Assembly (NCBI RefSeq): GCF_018982965.1
Contig: NZ_JACBYP010000049.1
Coordinates: 1 to 54,719, forward strand
Source: Streptomyces mayonensis
Lineage (GTDB): Bacteria > Actinomycetota > Actinomycetes > Streptomycetales > Streptomycetaceae
Direction of reading: 5' to 3'
Length of the DNA stretch: 54,719 nt
Under the pieces are notes generated by a model. The model was not told the origin of the DNA, made no database searches, and was given only the letters and a program-made list of their open reading frames with translations. Positions 11,867 through 20,481 of the stretch are shown here, piece by piece. Positions within the stretch are counted from its first letter, which is position 1; every line of letters begins with the position of its first letter. The position numbers and the translations under genes were made by a program.

Positions 11867-12415
11867 ATGGTCACACGGAAGAAGATCACGGGGAGGTTCG
11901 GCCCCGCGGCGGCCGGAATGCTGGCCGCCACGGCCGGACTGTCGCTGGCCGCGCGGCGGCTGCGACTGACGGCGGCCCGCAGCCGGGCGCGGCTGGAGCT
12001 GGACGAACTGACCGTCCGGCGCACGTCGCTGGCCCATCAGCAGCGCATGCACTGGGAACTGCTGACCCGGGCACTCGACGATCCGACACTCGCCGAGGTC
12101 ATGGATCCGTACGACAAGAGCATCCCGGCCGAGCGGCGCCGTCAGTTCATCTACGCCAACGCCTGGTACGTGTACCTCTACCACGTGCACCAGGCCGGCC
12201 TGGTGACCCGTGAGGAGCTGTACGCGGCCCTCCGGGAGTACTTCCAGAGCCCGATATTCCGTGCGTACTGGGAGGCGTCGCGGCACATGCGCGCCTCCCT
12301 CGACGAGAACTCCGCCGAGGCGCGGATGGGGCGCATGGTCGACGGCCTGGTGGAGGACATCGACGCGGCCGACACGGACGAGTGGTGGGTCGTCGGCACG
12401 CCTCCGGGCGACTGA
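11867..12415 (+). CDS. DUF6082-like protein with one N-terminal membrane segment
   Basis: A 182-residue protein beginning at the ATG at 11867, which has GGGGG seven bases upstream. Residues about 10-30 form a hydrophobic anchor (AAAGMLAATAGLSLAA). The remainder is helical, with the recurrent Streptomyces motif HQQRMHWELLTRALDDPTLAEV and a Tyr/Trp-rich centre (FIYANAWYVYLYHVHQAG). I assign it to the DUF6082 family from memory of this motif. Its function is unknown. Confidence 0.8.
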   Translation: MVTRKKITGRFGPAAAGMLAATAGLSLAARRLRLTAARSRARLELDELTVRRTSLAHQQRMHWELLTRALDDPTLAEVMDPYDKSIPAERRRQFIYANAWYVYLYHVHQAGLVTREELYAALREYFQSPIFRAYWEASRHMRASLDENSAEARMGRMVDGLVEDIDAADTDEWWVVGTPPGD

Positions 12416-12669
12416 GACTCCCGGCGCCCCGTCGCCCCCGCCTGCCCGTCCGCCCGTCCGCCCGTCCGCCCCGTCCGGTCAAGGCGGATCAAGTCGGATC
12501 AAGGCGAGTCAACGTGGGTCAACCTGCGGGTCAACCCGGGACGGCACCTGACACGACATGGGGACATTTCGGTCAGCAATGCACTGTGGCCCCACAAACA
12601 CCAGTAGCGTGTGCCCACCGTTGTCACCCTGTCCAGAGTCACTCTGGCCGAAGCCAAGGATCGGTACCT

Positions 12670-12906
12670 TTGAAGATCGTCCGCCGCATCGGTGTGCCTC
12701 CGAGCGCCCGTGGCAGTACCTCGACCTCCACCTGCCCCGACGTGTTCGAACTGAGCGACGGCAATTTCGCCGTCATCGGCACCGAGGCAACCGAGGCGCT
12801 GGAGCGTGAGCTGCCCGCCGACGCCGGCCGCGCAGACTACGAACGCATCGTCGTCGTGAGCCGGGAGACCCTCGTCCGGGCCAAGGCGGACATCCCCGAC
12901 GCCTGA
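12670..12906 (+). CDS. Conserved small Streptomyces protein, unknown function
   Basis: A 78-residue ORF starting with TTG at 12670, 11 bases after an AAGGA. It reads as a compact acidic protein (CPDVFELSDGNFAVIGTEAT ... YERIVVVSRETLVRAKADIP). I recognise this as a widespread small actinobacterial family, often near regulators, but know no function. A long frame continues upstream without a better ribosome-binding site, so the TTG start is a judgement. Confidence 0.7.
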   Translation: MKIVRRIGVPPSARGSTSTSTCPDVFELSDGNFAVIGTEATEALERELPADAGRADYERIVVVSRETLVRAKADIPDA

Positions 12907-13058
12907 CGTCATCACGTGTCTCCGGCCGTACCCACCGCCACCCGCGCCGGACACCACCACCCGGCGAGCAGCCGGCACCCCGTCCTTGCTCGACGCTCCC
13001 CGACCAGGCCTGGCGCCCGAACGGCACCAGGCCGCTGGTGTGTCTGAGAGCACTTCCC

Positions 13059-13102
13059 GGACGGCCTCGGGCCACCGCCGGGACGGCCTCAGGCCACCGC
13101 CG
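13059..13102. repeat. 22-base tandem duplication across the citrate synthase stop
   Basis: GGACGGCCTCGGGCCACCGCCG at 13059-13080 is repeated at 13081-13102 with one change (A for G). The second copy contains the last codons and stop of the citrate synthase-like gene, so the first copy is a pseudo-duplicate of its 3' end. Confidence 0.85.
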
Positions 13103-14276
13103 GGACCCCCACCGGCGCCCCCGGGCCCACATACCGCGCCGCCGGGCGGATGATCTTCGAGTCCGCCGCCTGCTCCAGGATGTTCGCGCTCCAGCCGACC
13201 ACGCGCGCCGCCGCGAACGTCGGCGTGAACATCTCGCGCGGCAGGCCGCACCGTTCCATGACGACGCCCGCGTAGAACTCGACGTTGGTGTGCAGTTCCC
13301 GCCCCGGCTTGAGCTCCGCGAGGATCGCCTCGACCTGTCGCTCCACCTCGACGGCGAACGCCACGCGCGGACCGCCGAACCGCCGCGCCACGTCGCGCAG
13401 CATCCGCGAGCGCGGATCCTCCGTGCGGTAGACGGCGTGACCGAAGCCCATGATGCGCTCGCCGGCGAGCACCCGCTCGCGGATCCACCCGTCGATGCGC
13501 TCGGGCGTCCCGATCGCGTCCAGGGTGTCCAACGCACGGCTGGGCGCCCCGCCGTGCAGCGGTCCGGACAGTGCCGCCACCGCTCCCGTGAGACAGGCCG
13601 CGACGTCCGCACCGGTCGAGGCGATGACCCGCGCGGTGAAGGTCGACGCGTTGAATCCGTGGTCGATGGTGGAGATCAGGTACTGCTCGATCGCCCGTGT
13701 GCGTTCCGCGTCCGGCTCCGTGCCGGTCAGCATGTAGAGGTAGTTCGCGGCGTAGGAAAGATCCTCGCGGGGCTCCACGGGTTCCAGTCCCCGGCCCAGC
13801 CGGTACAGGGCGGTGAGCAGCGTCGGTACGGCCGCGGCGGCCACGAGGGTGTCCTGACGCCGCCGGTCGTCCGGGAGGTCGTACACGGGACCGAACCCCC
13901 GCGCGGCTCCCAGCAGGGACAGCGCCGTACGCATCCCGGCGAGGGGTCCGGAGCGCCCGCCCGCCTCGGCGACGGCGGGCAGTGCCGCGCGCACGGCGGC
14001 GGGCAGCCGGCGCAGGGCGGCGGTCTCGGCGGCGAAGGCCGCGCCCCGGCGTGCGTCGGGCAGTTCACCGTGGACCAGGAGGTGCCAGACGTCCTCGAAG
14101 CCACGGCTCTCGGCCAGCTCGACGGCCGAGTACTGCCGGTAGTGGTAGAAGCCCTCGAGCCCCCGGACGTCGCCGACCTCGGTGTCGGCCACCACGACAC
14201 CCGCGAGTCCGCGCGGCACTTCGACAGGCGCGGTGCCGCCACTGGAACTGGTGGCTGCGGTCTTGTTGACGGACAT
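13089..14276 (-). CDS. Citrate synthase-family protein with Glu at the catalytic Asp position
   Basis: A 395-residue protein that would condense an acyl-CoA with oxaloacetate. Family catalytic residues are visible: His206 in TIDHGFNAST, the substrate loop GPLHGGAP (His241), and His280 in GFGHAVY. The usual catalytic Asp in NVDFYSG is replaced by Glu333 in NVEFYAG, so efficiency or substrate (citrate versus 2-methylcitrate or another homologue) is uncertain. A perfect TTGACA and an inverted repeat lie upstream. This gene marks the right edge of the conserved core region. Confidence 0.88.
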   Translation of the reverse strand: MSVNKTAATSSSGGTAPVEVPRGLAGVVVADTEVGDVRGLEGFYHYRQYSAVELAESRGFEDVWHLLVHGELPDARRGAAFAAETAALRRLPAAVRAALPAVAEAGGRSGPLAGMRTALSLLGAARGFGPVYDLPDDRRRQDTLVAAAAVPTLLTALYRLGRGLEPVEPREDLSYAANYLYMLTGTEPDAERTRAIEQYLISTIDHGFNASTFTARVIASTGADVAACLTGAVAALSGPLHGGAPSRALDTLDAIGTPERIDGWIRERVLAGERIMGFGHAVYRTEDPRSRMLRDVARRFGGPRVAFAVEVERQVEAILAELKPGRELHTNVEFYAGVVMERCGLPREMFTPTFAAARVVGWSANILEQAADSKIIRPAARYVGPGAPVGVPAVA

Positions 14277-14325
14277 GTTTCGCCTCCTAGCACGTGACTC
14301 AACTGTCCATACTTGACTCTCTCCC

Positions 14326-14347
14326 TGTCAATATTGATTGAATCAAT
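14326..14347 (-). promoter_or_regulatory. Promoter/operator of the citrate synthase-like gene
   Basis: Read leftward, a perfect -35 TTGACA occurs at 14331-14326. Just upstream is the inverted repeat ATTGATT-G-AATCAAT (14333-14347). This AT-rich palindrome in very GC-rich DNA is a likely repressor site for a GntR- or TetR-like protein. Confidence 0.6.
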
Positions 14348-14375
14348 GTGGATGGGATGCACATGCGACTCCGGG

Positions 14376-16625
14376 TCAGGCGGTCGGAGTCTTCGCCGTG
14401 TCGGTGGCCGTGTCGGTGGCCGTGTCGGTGGCCGTGTCGGTGGCCGGGGCGGAGGGGGACGGCGGAGGCGTCGGCGTCGGAGCGGTGGCCGGGGGCTCCA
14501 TGCGGTCCAGGCGCAGGGCCCGGTGCAGGGCGCGCAGGGGGGACGGTGCCCACCAGTTGGCCTTGCCGAGGAGCGCCATCAGGGAGGGGACCAGCAGGGC
14601 CCGGACGACGGTGGCGTCGACGAGGACCGCGAACGCCGCGCCCAGGCCGAGTTCCTGGATGAAGACCAGCCGGGACAGGGCGAGCGCGCCGACCGGGACG
14701 CAGAACAGCACGGCGGCCGAGGTCACGATCGAGCCGGTGCGGGCGAGGCCGTGGGCCACCGCCTCGCGGTCGCCCATGCCCTCGGCGCGGGCCTCCTTGA
14801 TGCGGCTCAGCAGGAAGACGTTGTAGTCGGTGGACAGGCCGAAGGCGATCGCGAAGACCAGGACGGGCGTCGTGGCCTCCAGTCCGCTCTGGGCGGCGAA
14901 GCCGAGGTTGCCGTCCTGGAAGACCCACACCAGGAAGCCGAACGCGGCGCCGGTGGAGAGCAGGTTCATCAGCAGGGCCTTCAGCGGCAGCACCACCGAG
15001 CCGGAGAAGGCGAACAGCAGCAGCAGGGTGACCAGGGCCAGGATGCCGCCGGCCAGCGGCAGGCTGTCGGCGATGCTCCCGCGCTGGGCCAGGAAGTCCG
15101 CCGTCGCACCGGCGAACCGGGCGGGGTACGGGGCTGTCACGTCCTGTACGGCCTCGACGGCGTCCATGGCCGGGTCGTCCAGCGGGTTGTCGGTCAGGAC
15201 GGCGTCGATCTGCCAGTGGCGGTCGTCCAGTTCGACCGGTGCGCCCACCGCTTCGACGCCGTCGACGTCCGCGACGCGCTCGGCGTAGTCGGTGAGCCGG
15301 GCGCTGTCCGGTGCGGCGCCCGTGTCGAGCACGATCTGCAGGGGGGAGGCGGACTGGGCGTCGTAGTCCCGGTCGACGACGGCGGCCACCCGGCCGGCGC
15401 TGATCTCCTGCGGCAGGGACGTCGCGTCCACGCCGACGAAGCGGACGCCCGCCAGCGGGGAGGCGATCGCCAGCAGGACCGCGGTGGCGAGCAGCGCGAA
15501 GACGGCGGGGCGGCGCATCACGGTCCGGGCGACACCGTGCCAGCGGCCCTCGGTGGACTGCGCGGAGCCCGCCGTGCGCTGCCAGCGGCGCGGGGCCAGG
15601 GAGTTGATGCGGGCGCCGAGGACGGCCAGGAACGCGGGCAGTCCCAGGAGGGCGAACAGGGCCGCGGAGACGACGGTGATGACCCCTGCCAGCCCCATGG
15701 AGCGCAGGTAGGGGTGCGGGAAGGCCGTCAGGGCGGCCAGCGCGGCGGCCACGGTGAGGGCGCTGAAGAGCACGGTGCGGCCTGCGGTGGCGACCGTACG
15801 GCGCAACGCCTGTGCGCCCGGACCGTGGGCGGCCAGTTCGTCACGGTAGCGGGAGACGATCAGCAGGCCGAAGTCGATGGACAGGCCCAGGCCCAGGGCG
15901 AAGGCGAGGCTCATCGCCCCGGCGGAGACGTTCATGAAGTCGGTGGCGACGCGCAGGCCCGCCATGCTGAGCAGCAGCGACACGATGCCGCCGAGCAGCG
16001 GCACCAGAGCGGCCACCAGTCCCCGGAAGACCAGGAAGAGGAGGACGAGGATGACGGGCAGGCTGAGCAGTTCGGCCCGGGTCAGGTCCTCGTCGGAGAC
16101 CTGGCCGACCTGGACGTGGCCGGGGGTCGCGCCGCCGAGCCAGGTACGGCCGCGCAGGTCGGGGTCGTCCTTGATGGCCTGCTGGAGCAGTTCCTCTGCC
16201 TTCCGGCTCTCCTGGTCGGTCATGGCGCCGACGTTGCCGACGACCAGGGTGCTGCTGCCGTCGGTCGCGACCAGGGCGGACCCGCCGTCGGAGGTGTAGT
16301 CGACCACCTGCTCGACCTCGGGGCGGGAGCGCAGCAGTTCCGCCGCGGCGGTCACGGCGGCCGGCGCGGGGTCGCCGGCCGCGACCGGTTCGTCGGTCTC
16401 CACCAGGAGCAGGTAGCCCTGCTGCGGGTCGATGCCCGTCGCCCGTCCGATGATCTCCCGGGCGGCGACGTTGCCGCCGCCCGGATCGTCGTAGTCGGAC
16501 AGGCTGTTGGTGAGTTTCTCCGACACCGTGCCCCCGTACACGGTGGCCAGGGCGGTGACGAGGAGGGCCAGCAGGAGGACGGCGACGCGCCGCCGGTGCA
16601 GGGCCAAGCCCAGAGCGGAGAACAT
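14376..16625 (-). CDS. MMPL-family (RND superfamily) transporter
   Basis: A 749-residue inner-membrane protein with the duplicated RND layout: one N-terminal helix, a large extracytoplasmic domain, five helices, then a repeat. The signature FGLLIVSRYRDEL and its second copy FGLSTDYNVFLLSRIKEA are the family's conserved loops after TM4 and TM10, including the proton-relay Asp of the S(T)DY type. Such proteins export lipids or natural products using the proton gradient. The ATG at 16625 has GGAAGGAA upstream. The C-terminus ends in four copies of Thr-Asp-Thr-Ala from a perfect 12-base repeat. It diverges from an FAD monooxygenase, with a GAACGTTC palindrome (16714-16721) between them. Confidence 0.92.
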   Translation of the reverse strand: MFSALGLALHRRRVAVLLLALLVTALATVYGGTVSEKLTNSLSDYDDPGGGNVAAREIIGRATGIDPQQGYLLLVETDEPVAAGDPAPAAVTAAAELLRSRPEVEQVVDYTSDGGSALVATDGSSTLVVGNVGAMTDQESRKAEELLQQAIKDDPDLRGRTWLGGATPGHVQVGQVSDEDLTRAELLSLPVILVLLFLVFRGLVAALVPLLGGIVSLLLSMAGLRVATDFMNVSAGAMSLAFALGLGLSIDFGLLIVSRYRDELAAHGPGAQALRRTVATAGRTVLFSALTVAAALAALTAFPHPYLRSMGLAGVITVVSAALFALLGLPAFLAVLGARINSLAPRRWQRTAGSAQSTEGRWHGVARTVMRRPAVFALLATAVLLAIASPLAGVRFVGVDATSLPQEISAGRVAAVVDRDYDAQSASPLQIVLDTGAAPDSARLTDYAERVADVDGVEAVGAPVELDDRHWQIDAVLTDNPLDDPAMDAVEAVQDVTAPYPARFAGATADFLAQRGSIADSLPLAGGILALVTLLLLFAFSGSVVLPLKALLMNLLSTGAAFGFLVWVFQDGNLGFAAQSGLEATTPVLVFAIAFGLSTDYNVFLLSRIKEARAEGMGDREAVAHGLARTGSIVTSAAVLFCVPVGALALSRLVFIQELGLGAAFAVLVDATVVRALLVPSLMALLGKANWWAPSPLRALHRALRLDRMEPPATAPTPTPPPSPSAPATDTATDTATDTATDTAKTPTA
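14395..14442 (-). repeat. 12-base x4 perfect coding repeat in MMPL tail
   Basis: GCCGTGTCGGTG is repeated four times without interruption and encodes the Ala-Thr-Asp-Thr repeats at the MMPL C-terminus. Copy number is likely to vary by slippage. Confidence 0.95.
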
Positions 16626-16826
16626 GGGGTTCCTTCCTTCGAGCCCACGGGAGCGCAGCGCGGACGAACTGCTTCCGCCAGCGTCGGGCACGGCTCTGAA
16701 ATCTCACTGAAGCGAACGTTCCGGCGCGGGTGAGGGCGCGGGTGAGGGGGTGCCGCTGCAAGGCGAGCTTTAGGCGGCGGCCGCAGGATCGGCCGACCAT
16801 GACGTCCGCTGGAGAGGCAGCATGAG

Positions 16827-18089
16827 ATGACAGCTGAGCTGACCGCACAGGTGTGCGTGGTCGGAGGGGGGCCGGCCGGCCTCACGCTCGCCGTGGAGCT
16901 CGCCAAGCGTTCCGTGTCGGTGGTGGTACTGGAGCAGAGCGGGCACTTCAACCGGTCGTTCCGCGGCGAGTCGGTGTCGCCGGACTCGGTCTGGCTGCTC
17001 GACCGGCTCGGGCTGCTCGGCCGGCTCGACGGGACCTACGCCCAGATGCACCACATGGAGATCGCCGACGGCGGCTCCACCGTGCTGCGCACCGACTTCT
17101 CCGACTACCGCTACCCGCACCCCTACCCGGTCGAACTGCCGCAGCCCGCCCTGCTGTCCGCCCTCGCCGAGGTCGGCCGCGAGCACGCCGGTTTCACGCT
17201 GCGCCAGTCGGCCACCGTCGTGGGTCTGCTCCGGGACGGGGGCGAGAGCGGTCCGGTCACCGGGGTGCGCGCCCGCACCCCGGACGGGGAGATCACCGTA
17301 CGGGCGGCGCTGACCGTGGCGGCCGACGGGCGGTTCAGCAAGGTCCGGGAGATGTCCGGGCTGCCGTACGAGAAGCTGCCGCTGGACCGGGACGTCGTCT
17401 GGCTGCGGCTGCCCTTCCCGGCCGAGTGGGACTACCACACGTACCGCATCCGCATCCGCGGCGGCGAGCACGGCCTGTTCATCCCCACCCACCCCGACAG
17501 CGTCCGGGTGGGGCTCAACATCCCCAAGGGCGGTCTGAAGGACCTGCGCGCCCAGGGGCTCGGTGCGCTGCACGAGCGCCTGGACCGGCTCGCCCCCGAA
17601 CTGTCCGGCACCGTGCGCAAAGAGGTGCGGTCCTGGTCGGACACGTCGATGCTGGACATCTTCACCACCGTGGTGCCGCGCTGGTCCACGGCCGGGCTGG
17701 TCCTGATGGGCGACGCCGCGCACACGCTGACCCCGATCCTCGGCCAGGGCGTCAACCACGCCATCATCGACGCCGTCACGCTGGCACCACTGGTCGAGGA
17801 GACGATGGCCGCGGGCGGCGGCACGCAGGCGCTGCTGCGGGCCGGGGAGCGGTTCCAGGAGTCCCGTGCGGAGGCGGTACGCCGCTCACGCGCCCTGCAG
17901 CTGCGCCAGGAACGGCTGTTCGCGCTGCACGGGCGGCTCGGGGGTGCCCTCCGGCGCTCGCTGTACCGGGTCGTGGACCGCAACCGGTCGCTGCAGCAGC
18001 GGGTGCTGGCACGGGCGTACTTCCAGGTGCAGCAGCCCGGTCCGGTGGTGGCCGAGCGGGTGAGGCGCGAGAGCGTGCGGCCCGTCTGA
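16827..18089 (+). CDS. FAD-dependent monooxygenase (group A, PHBH fold)
   Basis: A 420-residue flavoprotein. The FAD ADP-binding motif GGGPAGL is at residues 13-19, the second FAD motif (GLVLMGDAAHTLTPILGQG) near residue 291, and the middle AADGRFSKVRE is the DG-type NADPH/FAD motif. Enzymes of this fold hydroxylate aromatic or polyketide-like substrates, or halogenate when a Lys/WxWxIP motif is present; none is seen here. It diverges from the MMPL gene and is insulated from the convergent P450 by a strong hairpin. It may tailor the island's product, but this is inference. Confidence 0.9.
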   Translation: MTAELTAQVCVVGGGPAGLTLAVELAKRSVSVVVLEQSGHFNRSFRGESVSPDSVWLLDRLGLLGRLDGTYAQMHHMEIADGGSTVLRTDFSDYRYPHPYPVELPQPALLSALAEVGREHAGFTLRQSATVVGLLRDGGESGPVTGVRARTPDGEITVRAALTVAADGRFSKVREMSGLPYEKLPLDRDVVWLRLPFPAEWDYHTYRIRIRGGEHGLFIPTHPDSVRVGLNIPKGGLKDLRAQGLGALHERLDRLAPELSGTVRKEVRSWSDTSMLDIFTTVVPRWSTAGLVLMGDAAHTLTPILGQGVNHAIIDAVTLAPLVEETMAAGGGTQALLRAGERFQESRAEAVRRSRALQLRQERLFALHGRLGGALRRSLYRVVDRNRSLQQRVLARAYFQVQQPGPVVAERVRRESVRPV

Positions 18090-18110
18090 GCCGCGTACGG
18101 GCGGCACCGC

Positions 18111-18156
18111 GAAGGCCGTTGCCCGGACTCCTGGTGGGGTCCGGGCAACGGCCTTC
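18111..18156. terminator. Bidirectional terminator between FAD monooxygenase and P450
   Basis: GAAGGCCGTTGCCCGGAC and GTCCGGGCAACGGCCTTC form a perfect 18-base stem around a ten-base loop, located between two convergent genes. Confidence 0.93.
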
Positions 18157-18166
18157 GTGCGGCGGC

Positions 18167-18214
18167 TGTTCGGCGGCGGTGGCGGTTCAGCGGCGGTGGC
18201 GGTTCGGCGGCAGT
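18167..18214. repeat. 17-base imperfect triple repeat
   Basis: The unit TTCGGCGGCGGTGGCGG recurs about three times with minor changes, immediately after the terminator hairpin and before the P450 stop codon. Confidence 0.75.
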
Positions 18215-18232
18215 GGTCCGGCCGCCGGGGGT

Positions 18233-19471
18233 TCACCAGGTGACGGGGACGCGCTCCAGGGCGTGGACCATCATGCCGCTGGTCAGGGAGAGGTTCTCCA
18301 GGTCGTCGGCCAGGGCGAGGCGGGGGAAGCGGCGGACGAGTGAGGAGAGGGCGATCTGCAGCTCGGCGCGGGCGAGCGCGGCCCCCAGGCAGAAGTGCGC
18401 GCCGTGGCCGAAGGCGAGGTGGGCGGTGGCGGACGGCCGTGCGGGGTCGAAGGCTCCGGTGGCCTCGCCGAAGCGGTCCGGGTCCTGGTTCGCGGAGGCG
18501 ACCGCCGCGACGACCCCGCTGCCCTTGGGGATCGTGGTGCCGGCGAGCTCGACGTCCTCCAGGGTGACGCGGAACGGGCCGCCGTCGCCGATGGGGTTGA
18601 TCCGCAGCAGTTCCTCCACCACCTGCTCGATCGTCTCCGGGCGATCCCGCAGCGCGGCCAGGTGCTCGGGGCTGCGCAGCAGGGTCAGCACACACTTGCC
18701 GATCATGCTGACCGTGGTCTCGTGGCCGGCGACCAGCAGGGTGATGCCCATGGTGATCAGTTCGTGCTCGCTCAGGCGGTCGCCGTCCTCGTCGTGCACG
18801 GCGACCAGGGCGCTCATCAGGTCGTCGGCGGGCTCCTCGCGCTTGCGCCGGACGAGATCGGCGAGGTATTGGACCATCGCCATCCGCTGCTCCATCACCT
18901 CCTGCTCGCTGTGTGCCGTGAGCGAGACGAAGGCGTCGGACCAGCCCCGGAAGCGGCCCCGGTCCTCGAACGGCACGCCGAGCAGCTCGCAGATGACCAT
19001 CACCGGCAGGGGGAACGCGAAGACGGGGTTGAGGTCGACCGGCGGCGACAGCTTCTCCATTTCGTCCAGCATCCCGTCGGTGAGCTCCTGGATGCGGGGG
19101 CGGAGGTTCTGCACCCGGCGGGCGGTGAACTCCCGCGAGACGAGCTTGCGGACCCGGGTGTGCTCGGGCGGGTCCATGGTGAACAGGCTGCCGGGCATGG
19201 GCGGGGCAGCGGTGAGACGGGGGGCGTTCTCGGCCAGCATCGCCGCGCGGCTGAACCGGAGGTCGGACAGCACCGTGCGGGTGTCCTCGTAGCGGCTGAC
19301 GACGTACCCCTCGTCCCCGCTGGGCAACCGCACCTTGGCCACGGGGCACTTGGCGCGCAGGTCCTCGTAGACGGGCGGCACCTCCACCGCCGACGGGCGG
19401 TGGAAGGGGTAGGGCAGCGCGGTCTCCGCCCCGGCCTCGGGCTCGGCGGGGTGCGCTGAGGCGGTGTCCAT
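18233..19471 (-). CDS. Cytochrome P450
   Basis: A 412-residue soluble bacterial P450. The I-helix oxygen-activation motif is AGHETT (248-253), the ExxR pair is Glu287/Arg290 in EELLR, and the heme-binding loop FGHGAHFCLG has the thiolate Cys361. These fit the Streptomyces CYP105/107-type enzymes that hydroxylate or epoxidise secondary metabolites with ferredoxin partners. No ferredoxin gene is next to it. The ATG at 19471 has GGAGG eight bases upstream. A VanR-type operator read in this gene's direction lies about 280 bases upstream, but it is also next to vanR, so VanR control of the P450 is only a possibility. Confidence 0.95.
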   Translation of the reverse strand: MDTASAHPAEPEAGAETALPYPFHRPSAVEVPPVYEDLRAKCPVAKVRLPSGDEGYVVSRYEDTRTVLSDLRFSRAAMLAENAPRLTAAPPMPGSLFTMDPPEHTRVRKLVSREFTARRVQNLRPRIQELTDGMLDEMEKLSPPVDLNPVFAFPLPVMVICELLGVPFEDRGRFRGWSDAFVSLTAHSEQEVMEQRMAMVQYLADLVRRKREEPADDLMSALVAVHDEDGDRLSEHELITMGITLLVAGHETTVSMIGKCVLTLLRSPEHLAALRDRPETIEQVVEELLRINPIGDGGPFRVTLEDVELAGTTIPKGSGVVAAVASANQDPDRFGEATGAFDPARPSATAHLAFGHGAHFCLGAALARAELQIALSSLVRRFPRLALADDLENLSLTSGMMVHALERVPVTW

Positions 19472-19785
19472 CGTGTGGCCTCCATGCTTGGGGGATTCAC
19501 CGGCGTGCCGGCACTGTCCGGGGAGGGTCGCAGGGAGGCCTTGTGAGGGGGTAAAGGCGGGCTGAACCGGGTGGGCGGCGCCTTCCGCCGGTGGCGCGGT
19601 CGGCCGGCGGGTCGTGCGTGCGGGCCGGCGGATCGTGCGGCCGGGCGGGGCACGGCGACCGGACGCCGTCCCCGGATACGGGCCGAGAGCGGTGCCGACA
19701 CTTCGGGGGCGGTGGCGCGGCGCCGGCGGAGCGGATGTGCTTTTTGATACGCGGACCATATGTGGCCACTCGTAGCATCGGGCGT
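19472..19785. other. Divergent intergenic region between P450 and vanR
   Basis: A 314-base gap with the P450 promoter on the left and the vanR promoter on the right. Apart from the VanR-like operator described separately, there are only GC-rich repeats (CCGGCGGRTCGTGCG-like, about 19602-19640). vanR has no clear ribosome-binding site and could be leaderless. Confidence 0.6.
19731..19766 (-). promoter_or_regulatory. VanR operator candidate, inverted relative to vanR
   Basis: On the minus strand, CATATGG and CGTATCA occur 11 bases apart, followed by AAAAGC, matching the sites in front of vanH and vanK. It lies 20-55 bases upstream of the vanR start and could mediate autoregulation. Confidence 0.7.
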
Positions 19786-20481
19786 ATGCGTGTGCTGATC
19801 GTGGAGGACGAACCGTACATGGCGGAAGCCATCCGCGACGGCCTGCGCCTGGAGGCGATCGCGGCCGACCTCGCGGGCGACGGCGGCACCGCCCTGGAGA
19901 TGCTGGGCGCCAACAGCTACGACATCGCCGTCCTGGACCGCGACATTCCCGGCCCTTCCGGTGACGAGGTCGCCAAGCGCATCGTCGCGTCGGCCAGCGG
20001 GATGCCGATCCTCATGCTGACCGCGGCCGACCGCCTGGACGACAAGGCGTCCGGCTTCGGACTCGGCGCGGACGACTACCTCACGAAGCCGTTCGAACTG
20101 AAGGAACTCGTCCTCAGGCTCCGGGCGCTCGACCGCAGGCGTGCCCACAGCCGGCCCCCGGTCCGTGAGATCGCGGGGCTGCGGCTGGACCCGTTCCGGC
20201 GCGAGGTCTACCGGGACGGCCGCTACGTCGCGCTGACCAGGAAGCAGTTCGCCGTGCTCGAGATCCTCGTCACCGCCGAAGGCGGTGTCGTCAGCGCCGA
20301 AGCGCTTCTGGAGCGCGGGTGGGACGCGAACGCCGACCCGTTCACCAACGCCGTGCGGATCACCGTCTCGGCCCTGCGCAAGCGTCTCGGCGAGCCCTGG
20401 ATCATCGCCACCGTGCCGGGCGTCGGCTATCGCATCGCCGCACAGCCGGAGGCCAGGGGCACCAGAGGCGACCGTGGATAG
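19786..20481 (+). CDS. vanR: VanR response regulator (OmpR/PhoB family)
   Basis: A 231-residue regulator. The receiver domain (1-120) carries the acidic pair near residue 8, phospho-acceptor Asp51 (VLDRDIPGPSG), Thr in MLTAAD, and Lys in YLTKPF. The winged-helix DNA-binding domain (130-225) includes FTNAVRITVSALRKRLGEP. As far as I can recall the S. coelicolor VanR sequence, this is close to identical. The ATG at 19786 is chosen because the conserved protein starts MRVLIVEDEP there. It overlaps vanS by eight bases. With VanS it should activate vanHAX and vanK on glycopeptide exposure. Confidence 0.97.
   Translation: MRVLIVEDEPYMAEAIRDGLRLEAIAADLAGDGGTALEMLGANSYDIAVLDRDIPGPSGDEVAKRIVASASGMPILMLTAADRLDDKASGFGLGADDYLTKPFELKELVLRLRALDRRRAHSRPPVREIAGLRLDPFRREVYRDGRYVALTRKQFAVLEILVTAEGGVVSAEALLERGWDANADPFTNAVRITVSALRKRLGEPWIIATVPGVGYRIAAQPEARGTRGDRG

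Noticed and set aside
16626..16826. The GAACGTTC palindrome between MMPL and the FAD monooxygenase as a firm TetR operator.
   Set aside because: Only eight bases long, and no TetR gene is nearby, so it is kept as a remark rather than a feature.
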